Source of the DNA: Eremomyces bilateralis CBS 781.70
Lineage: Eukaryota > Ascomycota > Dothideomycetes > Eremomycetales > Eremomycetaceae
Direction of reading: 5' to 3'
DNA length: 64,000 nt
Assembly (NCBI RefSeq): GCF_010015585.1
Contig: NW_022985085.1
Coordinates: 366,867 to 430,866, forward strand
This document shows, piece by piece, positions 32,522 to 44,308 of the stretch. Numbering within the stretch: position 1 is the stretch's first letter; each line of letters starts with the position of its first letter. The notes beneath the pieces are model-generated. The model did no database searches. It saw only the letters and a list, made by a program, of their open reading frames with translations, and was not told the DNA's origin. Made by a program: the position numbers and the translations under genes.

Positions 32522-34421
32522 GGTTCACAAAGGTCGTTGGAAATAATATCGTCAAGACACGAAACGAAGTGCGTCAGGGTAAGGGAGAGACTTCTGCACC
32601 GGGCAATTATGGATGCAAATCAATCGGTGCAGGTATCAAAAGAGCGGGTCAACGTATGGCATTTATAACATGGCAGGTGAAGATCTGGGAAATTGCCGTC
32701 ATGAGCCCAGGCATGAGGGTTCCCGTTTTCTCCGCCATCCATATGATCGTTTTGTGCAATCCATAGGGTGATTAGATGAACGCTAGCCCTAAGAATCATG
32801 AATGTTACGGATGGAGGCGAGTTAACGCAAGTTGGCTGAGAGGATATAAATTGAAACAGGTACGATTTCCCCGCATCCACAATATATGGTAATACTGAAT
32901 AGCAAGGCCCGTGCCAAGATATATACAGTACCTGATGTCGCCTGACAGTAAATTAAGCAGGTCAAGCAATCCATAGGTCGTTGGTATTGCTCCCTAGGTA
33001 TGAATTATCCTATCACCACTCAATACGGCAAATGCTAGCCCGTGCTGGATCAGGAGGGTGGTTCCCAAGCTACTTTGAAATGCTTAACAGTTGCTTCGCC
33101 TTCTAGTTGCCTTGGCAGCGAGAGAGACAAGGCGACATAAATCGACTTAGGTATTGTATCCGGTTTGAAGAAAGCCTCCAACACGTAGTCTGAGACATTG
33201 CATCCGGGCTAAAGAAAGTATCTAACGCGTCTGGATAGGCCTGAGATCGTACCTAGTCCCAATTTGTCCGAATCATGATAGATCATAATAGGGCAACAGG
33301 ACGTGGACGAGGTTAACTGCGAACGGAAATTTGCCGGATGGTTCATAAATTGAGTGCGATTCAATCAGAACCGTGGGGAATTGCGCGAGCGACCACGAAA
33401 CACAATGAGGGTGCATAGGTCTAGAATTATGATGGCTAGGATGCGCTCACATGGAATACCTTGCTCTGGAGCAGGCACCTGGAGAGTGGAGAGGGTTTGA
33501 TGTTGAATCCGATGGAAAGAGTGATGAGAGTTGTGAATTTGAAACAACACAGGTCAAGAGACACCCTAATCGAAACCCTGGATCAGAACAATACTTGGTC
33601 AGGACAATTCTTGGTCACAGCAACGAAGTGTTTTACATCGAATTCTGGTATGCGTGATGAAAACGAAAGTCTCTACTACGTATTGACTGTTTAGAATAGA
33701 ATTAGACCAAAATCCGACGGCAACAACTCCATGGCCTCCACTGTACCGGTACTTCATCTCATCAAACCTGTTTTCCGTCCACTGAGCTGGCGTCACTCTA
33801 CCTCGGAACTAGCCATAGTTGGAACTTAATTCTCCAAGGAAAAGGAATGTACGACCGCATGTCATGGAGCCATAGCTACTCGCAATCACGTCAACAGAAT
33901 TGAAGTTCTTGGGTAAGAGCAAAGCTGGTTTTCTCATCGTAATGCCAACACGCCGTTGGCAGGAGGGAGGCCCTAAAGTAGATCAGGTCGGCAGATGGCT
34001 TCGGGATGAACCACGATGCCCCACACAAAGTCATAGGGCATATAGCCCTAACATACAGCGGGAAATTCGGAACATTCCATGGCATATCGCCTCCACACTC
34101 ATGGTAATCCAGGTTGCAGGTTGCGGAAATGTGGTTCCGTGAACGATGAGCACATGGTAACAAGAGCAAGGACCTCCCGAAGGATGATCCACGAATGGTC
34201 GATACCGAAATCCAGAAACTGGTAACGGTTTCCCATAGATGCTATGAAGCCGAGGCCGAGAGATGATACAATTGAGCAATATGATTTAAACATCCTGCGA
34301 AAGCCAAGCGACATTGGAAAATATTATGGAAAACATCTGCGTTCGCTCGCGCCGCCGACGGTGAAGATGTCCGCCTTCAGGTTTGACATGGCAATTGACA
34401 CAGACGCTGACTGTACAGAAA
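32522..34421. other. 1.9-kb intergenic region
   Basis: No gene is supported. Open frames on both strands are short and unrelated to known families. The left part is the promoter of the GGL-repeat gene and the right part the 3' flank of the enoyl-CoA isomerase gene. Confidence 0.45.
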
Positions 34422-35305
34422 TCACAACTTATGCTTCTTCTCCCCCGAGGCGATCTTCCGGAACTCCTCTTGGGGAACCCCGCTCAAGAAGCGCTGCAGA
34501 CCACCAAACACTTCATGGACGCCCTGCGCATCGTGCAGGTCGTTATACGGCCTCCGGATCAGCGCCTTCGTCTTCGTCATGCTGTCGGGGACCAGATGGG
34601 TCCCCATGCGGTCGTTGACCTCCTCGATGACCTTCGCCAAGAATTTGTCCGAGTCCTTGTTGGTGTCGAACACCTTGTTCACAAAGCCGACATGCACCAG
34701 CTCGTCGATGGTGAGGCGCTTGCTCATGATGAGCGCCTCATTGGCCTTGCTGATCCCGAGGCGTTGCACGAACGCGAGACTGGCGTTGCCTTCGGCGACC
34801 AGGCCCAAGCTGCTAAACGGGGTGAGGAGGAAGGCGTGAGGCGCAGCGTAGACGAAGTCGGCGTGCGCGACGATGGCGGCGGACAGGCCGACCGCAGGGC
34901 CGTTGAGGGCGAAGACCAGGATCTTCGGGTGGGAGTAGAAGGCGTGGGTGATGTGGAGGTTGTTGGAGACGAAGGACTTCAGCGAGGCGCGTCGGGGGTC
35001 CTCGTTGGGGTCATTGTCACGCGAGATGCCGACATCAGCACCGCTGTCGTTGTCGATTAGTCCATGTTCGATGGCATTGGACCTCGCGGCGGGTGGAGTT
35101 CGACTTACGCGCTGAAGTATCGTCCCTTGCCGGTGACGATGGTGATGAAGACCTCATCGTGGCTGGCAACCTCATGCATCAACTTGGCGAGCTGGAAATA
35201 TCGGTCGGCATCGAGAGCATTGAGCTTGTGCTGTCGGTCCAAGGTGATGATGGCGATCCGCCCGCGGTATTCGACCGAAACATCCTGTTCTGGGGTAGTA
35301 GACAT
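34422..35305 (-). CDS. Enoyl-CoA isomerase/hydratase, peroxisomal (Eci1-like)
   Basis: This crotonase-fold enzyme, probably a delta3,delta2-enoyl-CoA isomerase, acts in beta-oxidation of unsaturated fatty acids. Two exons join in frame: exon 1 from the ATG at 35305 ends RYFSA, and exon 2 continues GADVGISRDNDPNED. The oxyanion-hole blocks are KLNALDADRYF...YFSAGADV and LNGPAVGLSAAIVAHADFVYA, and the catalytic-side region is FSSLGLVAEGNASLAF. The C-terminus is HKL, a variant type 1 peroxisomal signal; yeast Eci1 ends in the similar HRL. The length of about 275 residues is normal. A hydratase rather than isomerase activity cannot be ruled out. Confidence 0.87.
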
Positions 35306-35871
35306 GATGATAAATGTGTCTTAAGAGATGATTAAGAGATGCTCTATTTGACTTAGACTGAAGATATTGATTATGGAAAGATAGAGATACCTTTTCTATT
35401 ATGGTTCTATATACCGAGTTTAGTATTCATCATGCTCAGCATGTTGATGTTACCGAGGTCCAGGTTACAAGGATGGTTTTCCTGTGAACTCTGGATATCC
35501 GTGAGATTCGGATGCGTTGGGGAGTCTTGCCGGTACGACTCTGACAGCGCAGCGAGTACGATGAGGCATCAAGGCAGTAAGGCAATTACACTGGTTCTGA
35601 CCCGGCCATACCGAACACTCCAGTCGCATGGGCTGACTTAAGACTTCGACATGATTCATGAAGTCCTTGATGTATGTCGTGATACTCTGCCAAACACTTC
35701 CAAGCTGTGCAACTGAGGTGCAAAGCCTAATGATATTTGGTTGAAGCAGGACAGCCAGGCATTGAACCGATCCTTCATAAACTAGACTCGCCAGGGGTTG
35801 CTGCGCGAAAAGAGCCTTGAATAGTTGTCTTCTGATATCTTCCTGCGAAGCCATTTACCATCGAAACGGAA
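35306..35871. promoter_or_regulatory. Divergent region between isomerase and PET100
   Basis: This gap carries the promoters of the isomerase (minus) and of PET100 (plus). A minus-strand open frame at 35465-35854 begins MASQEDIRRQLF and could be read as a small gene, but it has no recognisable domain and lies where the PET100 promoter must be, so I do not call it. Confidence 0.4.
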
Positions 35872-36190
35872 ATGGGGGGCCCGAACCTTGAAGTTTTCAA
35901 AGTAAGCGCTTCTCATGAATGTCGCATAGCATTTCTAACAGTTGACTCAGTTTGGGTTTTACATCATGTTCCCCATTGGCATCATGTACTACTTCGGCAC
36001 GAACCTCGACAGCAAGTTCTCCGTCGATGGCTTTTGGCCGTCGAAAGAGCAGAGCAACAAGATCCCAACCGAACCCGAGGACATCCGCGCCGAGCTAGAA
36101 CGATTAAGGCGACGACGGCTGGAAAGAAGGGCAACGCGACTGGCGGAGGAAACACGCTCTCAGCAAGACATGGCAGGGGATGGGGCATAA
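35872..36190 (+). CDS. PET100: Cytochrome c oxidase assembly chaperone Pet100
   Basis: Pet100 is a small inner-membrane mitochondrial protein needed for assembly of complex IV. Exon 1 encodes MGGPNLEVFK and ends at a GTAAGCG donor. Exon 2 begins after a TTGACTCAG acceptor at about 35949 with FGFYIMFPIGIMYYFGTNLDSKF, the single transmembrane helix and signature of the family. A charged, helical tail rich in Arg and Glu follows. The total is about 90 residues, typical for the family. It converges on the TACO1-like gene, with 200 bases between the two stops. Confidence 0.92.
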
Positions 36191-36390
36191 GATCGGCGAG
36201 GAACCGCTTCGACTGCATGTGAGGCGTTTAATGGGTATCTAAAACGGAATCATTTCAAAGGCGTTGCGTTTGGAAATACCCACTTCAGGATGTACACCAG
36301 GACTTTCGGCATTGGCCTCTCTATGAGCACTTCCAAGACTGTCACGCCCTAACTTGTAACGTTATATTGTACAGTATAAAACACCAATAT

Positions 36391-37440
36391 CTACATTTCC
36401 AGCGTCGACTGAAAGGTCTTCCATGTCTCATTCCCAAGAGAGCCTTGCGCGACATTCATGTACACCGCTTGCACCCCTTGTACCTCCTCCAAGGCCTCTA
36501 TAAAACTGCAGAGCTCTTCTGCCTTCCCATCGTCCAATGGAACCGTTGTATCTTCATTGGGATCCCAGATGATATTGGCGGCTTTGATTTCCAAACCCAA
36601 CTGGTTGCCCATGCCCCTGGACACCAAGTTCACATCGCTGGGACTCGTGAAGACCCGAACTGTGTCTTCGTCGCCATCCGTAACATCAAGCGCGCCAGCG
36701 TCGATCGCCGCCTCGAGAATCGTTTCCGCGGATACTCCATCCCTAGTGTCGAAGATGATTCGGCCCTTCTTCTCAAAAAGATATTGTGTCGGCGTCGCAT
36801 TCCCCTCAAACTTCTTCACCACCTGCCGCAGCTCTGTAAGCGTTCGAATTCGGCTGTCGGTCTGACACTCGATGACCACCCCGACGGATTGCGGGAGCAG
36901 AGCTTCCAGATGAACATTCTCGAGAGCTGCGCCGGTGGGCGATATGCCGCGACCACGAGCTATCGCGGCGGATATTGATGTTTTCGGGAAGCCTGCTTTC
37001 TTCGCAACGACAATTGCAGCAGCGAGTTGACCGTTCTCATCCGGATTGGGACCGTATACTGGGAGACAGTCAGACACTTGTCTCTTGTGACGATGAGGAC
37101 TCAACGAACATTTAGAAGCCAATTCTATTTCCTTTGCAAACACGTTTCGCTGCTTGTTCTTCGCAGCATCATTCTTCCCCTTGTCATGACGGATGGTGGC
37201 CCATCGGCTATGACCAGAGTTAAACTGCGGCGAATAGCAGAAATAACGCTTGGTTAGTAACCTTATTATATAATGATGCTCAAAGGCAAGCCTGTAAGGT
37301 CTCATTAGGTGCAATTGCAGAGCATGACCTTTACAAAAGTCGAAAGGAAGTATTTGAGCCTTAAGGTCAAGCTCCTGGTTAGTTATGGCACATTTCCTGG
37401 CAAGAATAGGCGAGTTCGTGACTCGGGAAAACTTGCCCAT
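36391..37440 (-). CDS. TACO1/YebC-family mitochondrial protein
   Basis: This member of the YebC/TACO1 family is likely mitochondrial; human TACO1 activates COX1 translation and the fungal homologs bind mitochondrial ribosomes. The signature SGHSRWATIRHDKGKNDAAK is present, followed by YGPNPDEN and the long C-terminal domain to NETWKTFQSTLEM. An intron of 51 bases (GTTCGT donor, CTGACTGTCTCCCAG acceptor, about 37060-37110) should be removed to give ASKLYGPNPDEN. It has no stop and is a multiple of three, so the unspliced reading also stays open. The N-terminus is uncertain: an ATG at 37440 is open, but a TACTAAC...CGCCGCAG acceptor sits just before the conserved block, so an upstream exon with the targeting signal is likely. 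Confidence 0.82.
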   Translation of the reverse strand: MGKFSRVTNSPILARKCAITNQELDLKAQILPFDFCKGHALQLHLMRPYRLAFEHHYIIRLLTKRYFCYSPQFNSGHSRWATIRHDKGKNDAAKNKQRNVFAKEIELASKCSLSPHRHKRQVSDCLPVYGPNPDENGQLAAAIVVAKKAGFPKTSISAAIARGRGISPTGAALENVHLEALLPQSVGVVIECQTDSRIRTLTELRQVVKKFEGNATPTQYLFEKKGRIIFDTRDGVSAETILEAAIDAGALDVTDGDEDTVRVFTSPSDVNLVSRGMGNQLGLEIKAANIIWDPNEDTTVPLDDGKAEELCSFIEALEEVQGVQAVYMNVAQGSLGNETWKTFQSTLEM

Positions 37441-37625
37441 AGAACGCCATCGTTCACTTCATCATTCATCCTTATGAACATTTGTTCACCCTGCTTCGAG
37501 TTGGACAGCGCTCTACCATGCCAATATCGCCAATATCCTTCTGTATATTTCACTCTGGCCCTAACATAATGATTTGAAATGTGGGATATGACTTGAAGGG
37601 AACTCCACAACAGTCACGAGCTCCA
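37441..37625. promoter_or_regulatory. Short divergent promoter, TACO1-like / LAA1
   Basis: Only about 185 bases separate the start of the TACO1-like open frame (minus) from the LAA1 start (plus), so the two genes must share a compact bidirectional promoter. An upstream first exon of the TACO1-like gene would lie in this area or just beside it. No specific site was recognised. Confidence 0.4.
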
Positions 37626-40600
37626 ATGGCGTCGGAAGCGCCGACGCCCTCTGCCACCACGAACGGAGCGCAACCCGAGTATACTCTCGATGTCGAGAAG
37701 CTTCATTCACTTCCTTCGGAGCAACAAGAGCTATATTTGCTGACATTTGCATCCGACCTTGCGAACTACACGACCAATCTAAACGCCGATCAGGCAACCG
37801 CCTACCAAGCGTCCATCAAAAAGGAGGTCTTCCAGATCATCACCCTCTCCTCGCCGACCCCGACTCGAGTCATTCGAGACAGCTTGGGAAGAACACTCTC
37901 GGCGGTATTTACAAAGGGCGACCGAAAACCACTGTTCGAAAGCATCAACGACTTAATAGCGACGCTGGGAACCACTGGTAAAAGCGAGAAGGAACTGGCA
38001 TCCAGACATGCGGCTGTTCATTGCCTGGGAGCCATATTCGAAGCTGCTGGAGATAGCGCGATTGGAACTTCTTCCTTGGCGTGTACTATTACACTGCGCC
38101 AATTGAAAGCTGCTCAGCATCATGTTGGATTCAAAGCATCCACCTTCAAAGCACTCGGGAAGATCGCTAAAGGGGTCGGCTACTCTTTGGATGAGCATGT
38201 GGCAAGAGACATTTGGAAACAAGCACGATCATCCGCTGCGGGGGACAAGTCATTCCAGGTCCAAATTGCTGCGTGCTGGTGTTTGGAGCACCTGATTCAA
38301 CATACCCCGTACTTCGACAACTCCAACGACTACGAGAAACTGCAAGCGGCATTGTTCAAGGCTCTCGATAGCCAGTCTCCTACCCTGCGGACGACAGCTG
38401 CGTCATGTCTCTCCGCATGCCTAGTGAAGAGCTACTCCGAGAACCCGCATCCCGACATCGTCCCTCGACCGAAGAAGCAAAAAAAGCCGACAAAGCGACA
38501 GCCAGGCGACTTGGAAGATGAGGAAGATACGATCGACAGGCCTGGGTCGCCTGCACCGGGCAAACCGGCTATGCAGCTGTCATATGGCTTTGCAGAGCTG
38601 TTGAGGCAGCTCTCGGCTCCATACTGTCGCCCTGCCACGAGCAATAGGACTAGAGCTGGTCTCGCGCTCTGCTACGTCTCTATTTGCCGAAGATTGCCTA
38701 TCGACACCATACAGAAGCATTACCCCATCCTAGCGCGGAACTTGTTTGAGGACATTTTGTCGAACCCTGCCATCTACAATAACCGCTACCGTCTATTAAT
38801 ATCGCGGAAATTCGTCCGGATCATCCTTGAGAAGGTGGTTGGACGGGAGCTTCTTGGAGAATCCGCGCAATTGGATGCTGCCAAGTTTCTGCTGAACGGC
38901 ATCATCAAAGACTATCCACAGAGCCTAAAAGAGCGTCCGGAGCCAAGCAAACAAGTTCTGACCGGAGCACTAAGCGCTTTGGCAGCTTTATTGGGGTGCG
39001 TTCGGTCGGCATCCAATGCAGTCGCGGAATCGTGCCGGGAAGGGCTTTTCCAAGTATTACAGCATCCGAGTTATACCGTTCAAGTCCATGCCTCCGCTTG
39101 TTTTCGGTCATTTGTCTCTGCATGCCCACAGCAGCTCCTGTCCGTAGTCACGATGTGCTCCAACAGTCTCAATCGGGAGCTTGGCCTATTAGGGGGCCAT
39201 CGACAGTCATCTCGGCGCTGCGTGGGTCTTGCCAACGGGCTTGCTGCGCTTTTGAGCACGTCGACGGAAAATCCGCTGTACGGCTCGCTAGATGTTTATG
39301 CACGGGTTCTTTCTCAAGCCACCACCCTTCTCAAATCAAGCAGCAGCTCGAATTTGAGAATCTCAAGCACGCAAATCCAGGTTGCCTGGATCCTCCTCGG
39401 CGGTTTGATGTCTCTCGGACCGAACTTTGTGAAGATCCACATTACCCAACTGCTTCTGCTCTGGAAGAACGCTCTCCCGAAGCCCTTGAATAGAGAGACG
39501 ATGCATGGTAGAGATATGCTGGAGCTGAGCTTCTTGACTCATGTTAGAGAGTGCGCTTTGGGTTCGATTCTAACCTTCCTAGAGTACAACAAGCGACTAC
39601 TTACCGCGGACGTTACGAAGAGGTTGGCGACCATGCTTCAGAACACATCTGTGTTCGTAACCAGCCTGCCGCGAAAGAAAGTGACAGATGATGCCGAGAG
39701 GAGGCTTTCCCCTTCCTTGGATCTCCATGATTTCGACCTGATGGTCCGACGGCGTGTATTTCAATGCTACACGAAACTTGTCATAGACAGCGCTCCCGCT
39801 GCCCGCGAAACTCTTCTGCAATCCAACCTTCTCCCATTGGCCGTCTCAGCTTTCGCTGATCCAGAGAATTACGCACCAAACTCATTGAGCGCTTCGATAG
39901 CGAGTTCGATCGGGAACTTTGAGTCCATTTGGGAAGTTGGCGACAACAGTGGATTTGGAATCACAGGTCTGCTGAAGGGGTACGATGTTAGGCCCCTTCC
40001 GGGTGAAACGCTTCATAATGGCAAACACCATTGGCTCACGCAGACGGAGCCGGATGGTCTCATCAACCAAACCGTACAGACACCCGTATGTGGAGCGCTG
40101 GAACATGATTCCGTTTTACTATACCTGAGAAGCGACTCCTCCGAGGAATCAAGCAACCCCGAACCCTCGTCGACACAAGTCGTGGATCATGCGATCAACT
40201 TATTTGCCATCTCTTTGGCATTGCAAGGACCTCGAGTTCAAGAAAGTATTCTCGAACAGATCACCGCCTTCCTCACTGCCAGTTTGCTACAGAGAGACCC
40301 AGCAAGACACGCAGCTATGACCGTAAATGTTGTGGTTGCTCTCCTAAATGCGTTAAAAGTTGCTGCAAAGGAGACAGTTCTCCCTCCAGGAAACATACGC
40401 AGGGATCCGGTTGAAAAGGCGCTTCAGGAGCTTTTACAATTGTTGATCGTCTACCACGATCCCTACGTTCGCAACGCCGCCGCACAAGCGTTTGGGCGGA
40501 TGTGCAGCGCGGCAGGGACACAATTTACCCAAAGTCAAGTCACTTGGTTAATTGATAAGATTGTGGCCAACCGGGAACCCAGTGCTCGAGCCGGGTGTGC

Positions 40601-43600
40601 CCTCGCTTTGGGTTGCATTCATTCCCAGCTTGGAGGCATGGCAGCAGGATTCCATTTGAAGAATATCGTAGGCATCCTGATGTCGCTGAGCAATGACCCT
40701 CATCCCACAGTTCATTTCTGGGCATTGGAAAGCTTGTCAAAGGTTGCGGATTCGGCTGGTTTATCGTACTCTAGCTATGTGTCTGGTACGCTTGGAATAT
40801 TGGCGCAACTGTATGCGTCAGATTCGCATAATGCCGAAACCAATTCCTTGGGCGGGTCAAACCTCGAAGTCGACCTTCCGACCCCTGCCGTTCTTGCTCG
40901 ATGTACAGACAGCATCATCAATGTGCTCGGCCCCGATCTTCAGGACATGACAAAGGCGCGAGAATTGATTCTGACGCTGGTACGAGCATTTGGCGTCGAG
41001 CAGCTGAATATAATCCGAATCGAAAGCGTTCGGTGCCTTGAACATCTATCCCTTTATGCTCCTGGACACCTTGACTTTGCTCTCTACGTTACGATGCTTC
41101 AAAAAGAGCTGAAGTCCGAATCAGCACGGCTTCGCTCGTTGGCGATTGATGGGCTGCATAATTTGATGAGGCGAGATGCTGATGATGTTATTAATGCCGC
41201 AGATCCAGGCTTGGGGGATCAATTATGGCACGCGCTAGACAACGATCCGATGAACAATGTCCTCCGAAGCATCATGCAGAACTGGCTACATCAATCCGCA
41301 TTGACCGACCCGGCGAGATGGATCGAACGATGCAACACTGCGCTCCTCAAAGCTGTCAAGGTTGAGAAGTCGTCGCCGAAACCCGCACAGAAGAAATCCG
41401 TGGCTATCGATCTGAAAGATGATGAGGTCGCGGGATTCGCAGCGGCGGCCGGGGCTGGAGATGAGGCAGCTGCAGTTGCACCTAGACAGGAGTTTCTGCG
41501 ATGGCAGGTTCGGGCCTTTGCAATGGATTGCCTCATCGAACTTCTCTCTATTGTTGCAAGAGATGTAGCGGCCAAGGAAGTGTCCCCCGCCGAGACAGCG
41601 CTTGTACAGGAGATTGGAGATATCATTAAGATTGCTTTTGCTGCCTCTACAGGAAGTGTCATCGAGCTTAGACTTCGCGGACTCCAAACGATCGACATGG
41701 TGTTGAAGATGTTCGGCAAGACACCCGATCCCGATTTTGCTGAAGCGTCTTTGTTAGAGCAGTACCAAGCTCAAATTGGATCTGCCGTAACGCCCTCCTT
41801 TGCTGCCGACTCGTCACCCGAGCTGGCTGCACAGGCGATCAGTGTCTGCGCTTCGTTCATCGCGACTGGCATCGTAACAGATGTCGATAAGATGGGAAGG
41901 ATATTGAAATTGCTCGTTTCCGCTCTCGAGAACCTATCCAAGGAAGATGAATTTGTCACGGTTGGCGATCTGAAGGGTCTGAGTTCGAATGCGTTGGTCA
42001 TGGTCAAAATGGCCGTCTTCTCCGCCTGGGCCGAGCTTCAGATTGCAAGCGCCGAGCAGAAATACCTCGTCGATGTGCTTAAACCTCATCTCGCCAAGCT
42101 GGCACCCTTGTGGCTTGCTAGTCTTCGAGAATATGCGCAGTTGAGGTTTGAGCCGGACGTGTCTGGTGCATCTGGACCTGCAAGCATGTCAGGCAGTCTA
42201 GACACAGTCTACGCCGCCTTGAATAGGGACACCTTGCTCCACGTGAGTCTTTTCTAGCGACCTTCTGTTATTGTTTCTGACGAATTTCACCAGTTCTACC
42301 AATCTGCGTGGCTCAACCTCGTCGATGCCATCGCTAGTTTGATCGACCAGGACAGTGAGTTTGTATTCGACGCACTTGACGAGAAACCGGAAGGAGAAAA
42401 CTCGAGCGCAGTCAATGGCCGACCTAGTAACATCAATTATCGCGATGAACCTGTTGCATTCTTCTTCGTTCTCTATGGACTCGCTTTCGAAGCGTTGATC
42501 GGACAGACAGGGGAAGACGTTGCCGCCAAAGAGCGAACAATCAGCATTCTGCAAGCCGTTCGAAAGATCCTGCGTCCATCAGTATCTGGACAAGCGATCT
42601 ATAGAGACGATGTGTTTTCGGAAACCATGGACATGCTTGGCCGGTTGGTCTTGACCGAGCCTCTCAATGTGCAGCATGTCGTCGTTCAAATCGCGCGAAA
42701 CTTGTGCCTGTCGCACCCCTCCGCACGGAAACCGACCGAGTACGTTCCCCAAACAAAGTGATTTTGATAGTGCTAACATCCTACAAGTAGAGCTGAGGAT
42801 GACCGACTTTCGGAAGACATTGATCAACTCTTTGAGTTGACGAGGCTGATTGTGCTCACACTCGCTGGACTTATCCCGAATGTCTCCGAAAATAAGCACC
42901 GTGCTCTTCATGCACTCAACGAAGAAGCCGTCGATGTCGTTACATTGGCTCTCTCCTCTCTTGTGGATGCGGCAGCTGTATTCCCGATCATCATCCGGAC
43001 CGACTTGCATGCCTGTATTCTCCACCTGTTCGTCACTATCCTCGGAACCGGTGCTTGTCAAGCCACCATCGTTCCCCAAGTCCTTCCAATATTCAAGCGT
43101 TTCATAACCAGTCTCGCGCTGGATCCATTATCAGATACGGCGACCCAACTGCGTGGAATGCTCGTTCGGTTCTTTCAAATCCTCAAATCCGCCCAATTGA
43201 GAGAATCCGAGGCTGCGTTACCGTGCGAAAGGAACACATTACTGGCTTTCACCATTTTCCTTAGCTCCGCAAGTAACTTACTCAATCCGGACGATCCGCT
43301 ACTAGCCCGTTTTGTATCAGAGCTGTCGGATGGCCTCGAAAACGGACTCACATGCAAGGTTGCGGCGAACTGTGCACGATCCATCCTGTCATTATCACGA
43401 AAAAATCCTGCTGAGGCCTCACTCGTTGTCCAACTTCTCCCCCGCGTACTCGGATTTATAACGATGCCTCCTGATCTGGAAGGGCTGGAAGAAGGGATCG
43501 CTATCCTCATCCAAGGCGTCATTGGGTTTGTCCAATCCCTAGCGCCTGACCAGGCGTTGTCTGCAATGTCTCTTGTTATCTCTGCACTGTTGGCTCGCGC

Positions 43601-43826
43601 GAACCAAGGCGGGCAAGAGTCTGAAAAGGAGGTTGGTACAAGGCTGCTTGAATTGGCTGCAACGAACCAAAGGTCGTTCAGATCCATCCTTGGTGCCATG
43701 GATCAGGATCAACGAGCTTTCCTTGAGCAGGTTATTAGGGCTTCTGGAATAAGCATGGGAAAGAAAGAAGAACGGAAAGTTGATACAGAGCCCACTATTG
43801 CACTGAAAATGGATTTCGGTGCTTGA
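37626..43826 (+). CDS. LAA1: Laa1/HEATR5-family HEAT-repeat protein
   Basis: This giant HEAT-repeat protein of roughly 2,030 residues acts with the clathrin adaptor AP-1 at the trans-Golgi and endosomes in yeast and animals. Three exons join in frame: 37626-42243, about 42293-42738, and about 42791-43826. The ATG at 37626 (MASEAPTPSATTNG) is preferred over one 15 codons upstream. The N-terminus LPSEQQELYLLTFASDLANY and the region GDRKPLFESINDLIATLG are typical of the family. Helical repeats fill the rest, with a basic, acidic loop near 38460-38530 (PRPKKQKKPTKR). The C-terminal exon runs from EDDRLSEDIDQLFELTRL to IALKMDFGA. Length and domain spread fit a complete gene. Confidence 0.88.
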
Positions 43827-44308
43827 GTAGGAATTGAAGCGTTTAGTACTAGGGATAGAAAGCTGCCAGGATGTACATTTTTGGCTTGTTTGCGGACCAG
43901 GCAGGGCCACCCTATAGCATTGTTATCAGCCGCCGTCCAATATTTTGAATAAATGCACTAGCCGTGACAGTGGCACAGCAGGCCTAGAATACTTATCGTC
44001 TTTTCGCTAGTTCACCCCCTTAGCTGAGCTGAGTGAGATGTATAGAGAGGGTATATACTATATACTATAGAAGTACACATCACGGATTCCACCGTCACAA
44101 TAGTTGCCTGGTTTACAGCCTGGCTCCCTCCTCCGGCCCTACCCCTAATGCATGATTTTTTCTTTACCAGACGCGGCCTTGTTGCTCGTATCACTACTAA
44201 GAGCGGTCTTTGCTCACTTATTATGAAATAAGAAGGTACCGGAACCAGTTGGTCACGGAAGCAATGCGTTAGTGAGAATCTTAGAGGGTGTAGAAAACAA
44301 GTAGAGTT
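43827..44308. other. Convergent 3' flanks of LAA1 and PhyH genes
   Basis: This 480-base stretch lies between two genes that point at each other and should hold both polyadenylation regions. It has AT-rich runs, including TATATACTATATACTATAG at about 44052. No coding sequence is supported. Confidence 0.5.

Noticed and set aside
35465-35854. Minus-strand frame MASQEDIRRQLF upstream of PET100
   Set aside because: It has no domain, no supporting splice signals and occupies the PET100 promoter. Transcript data would be needed to call it.
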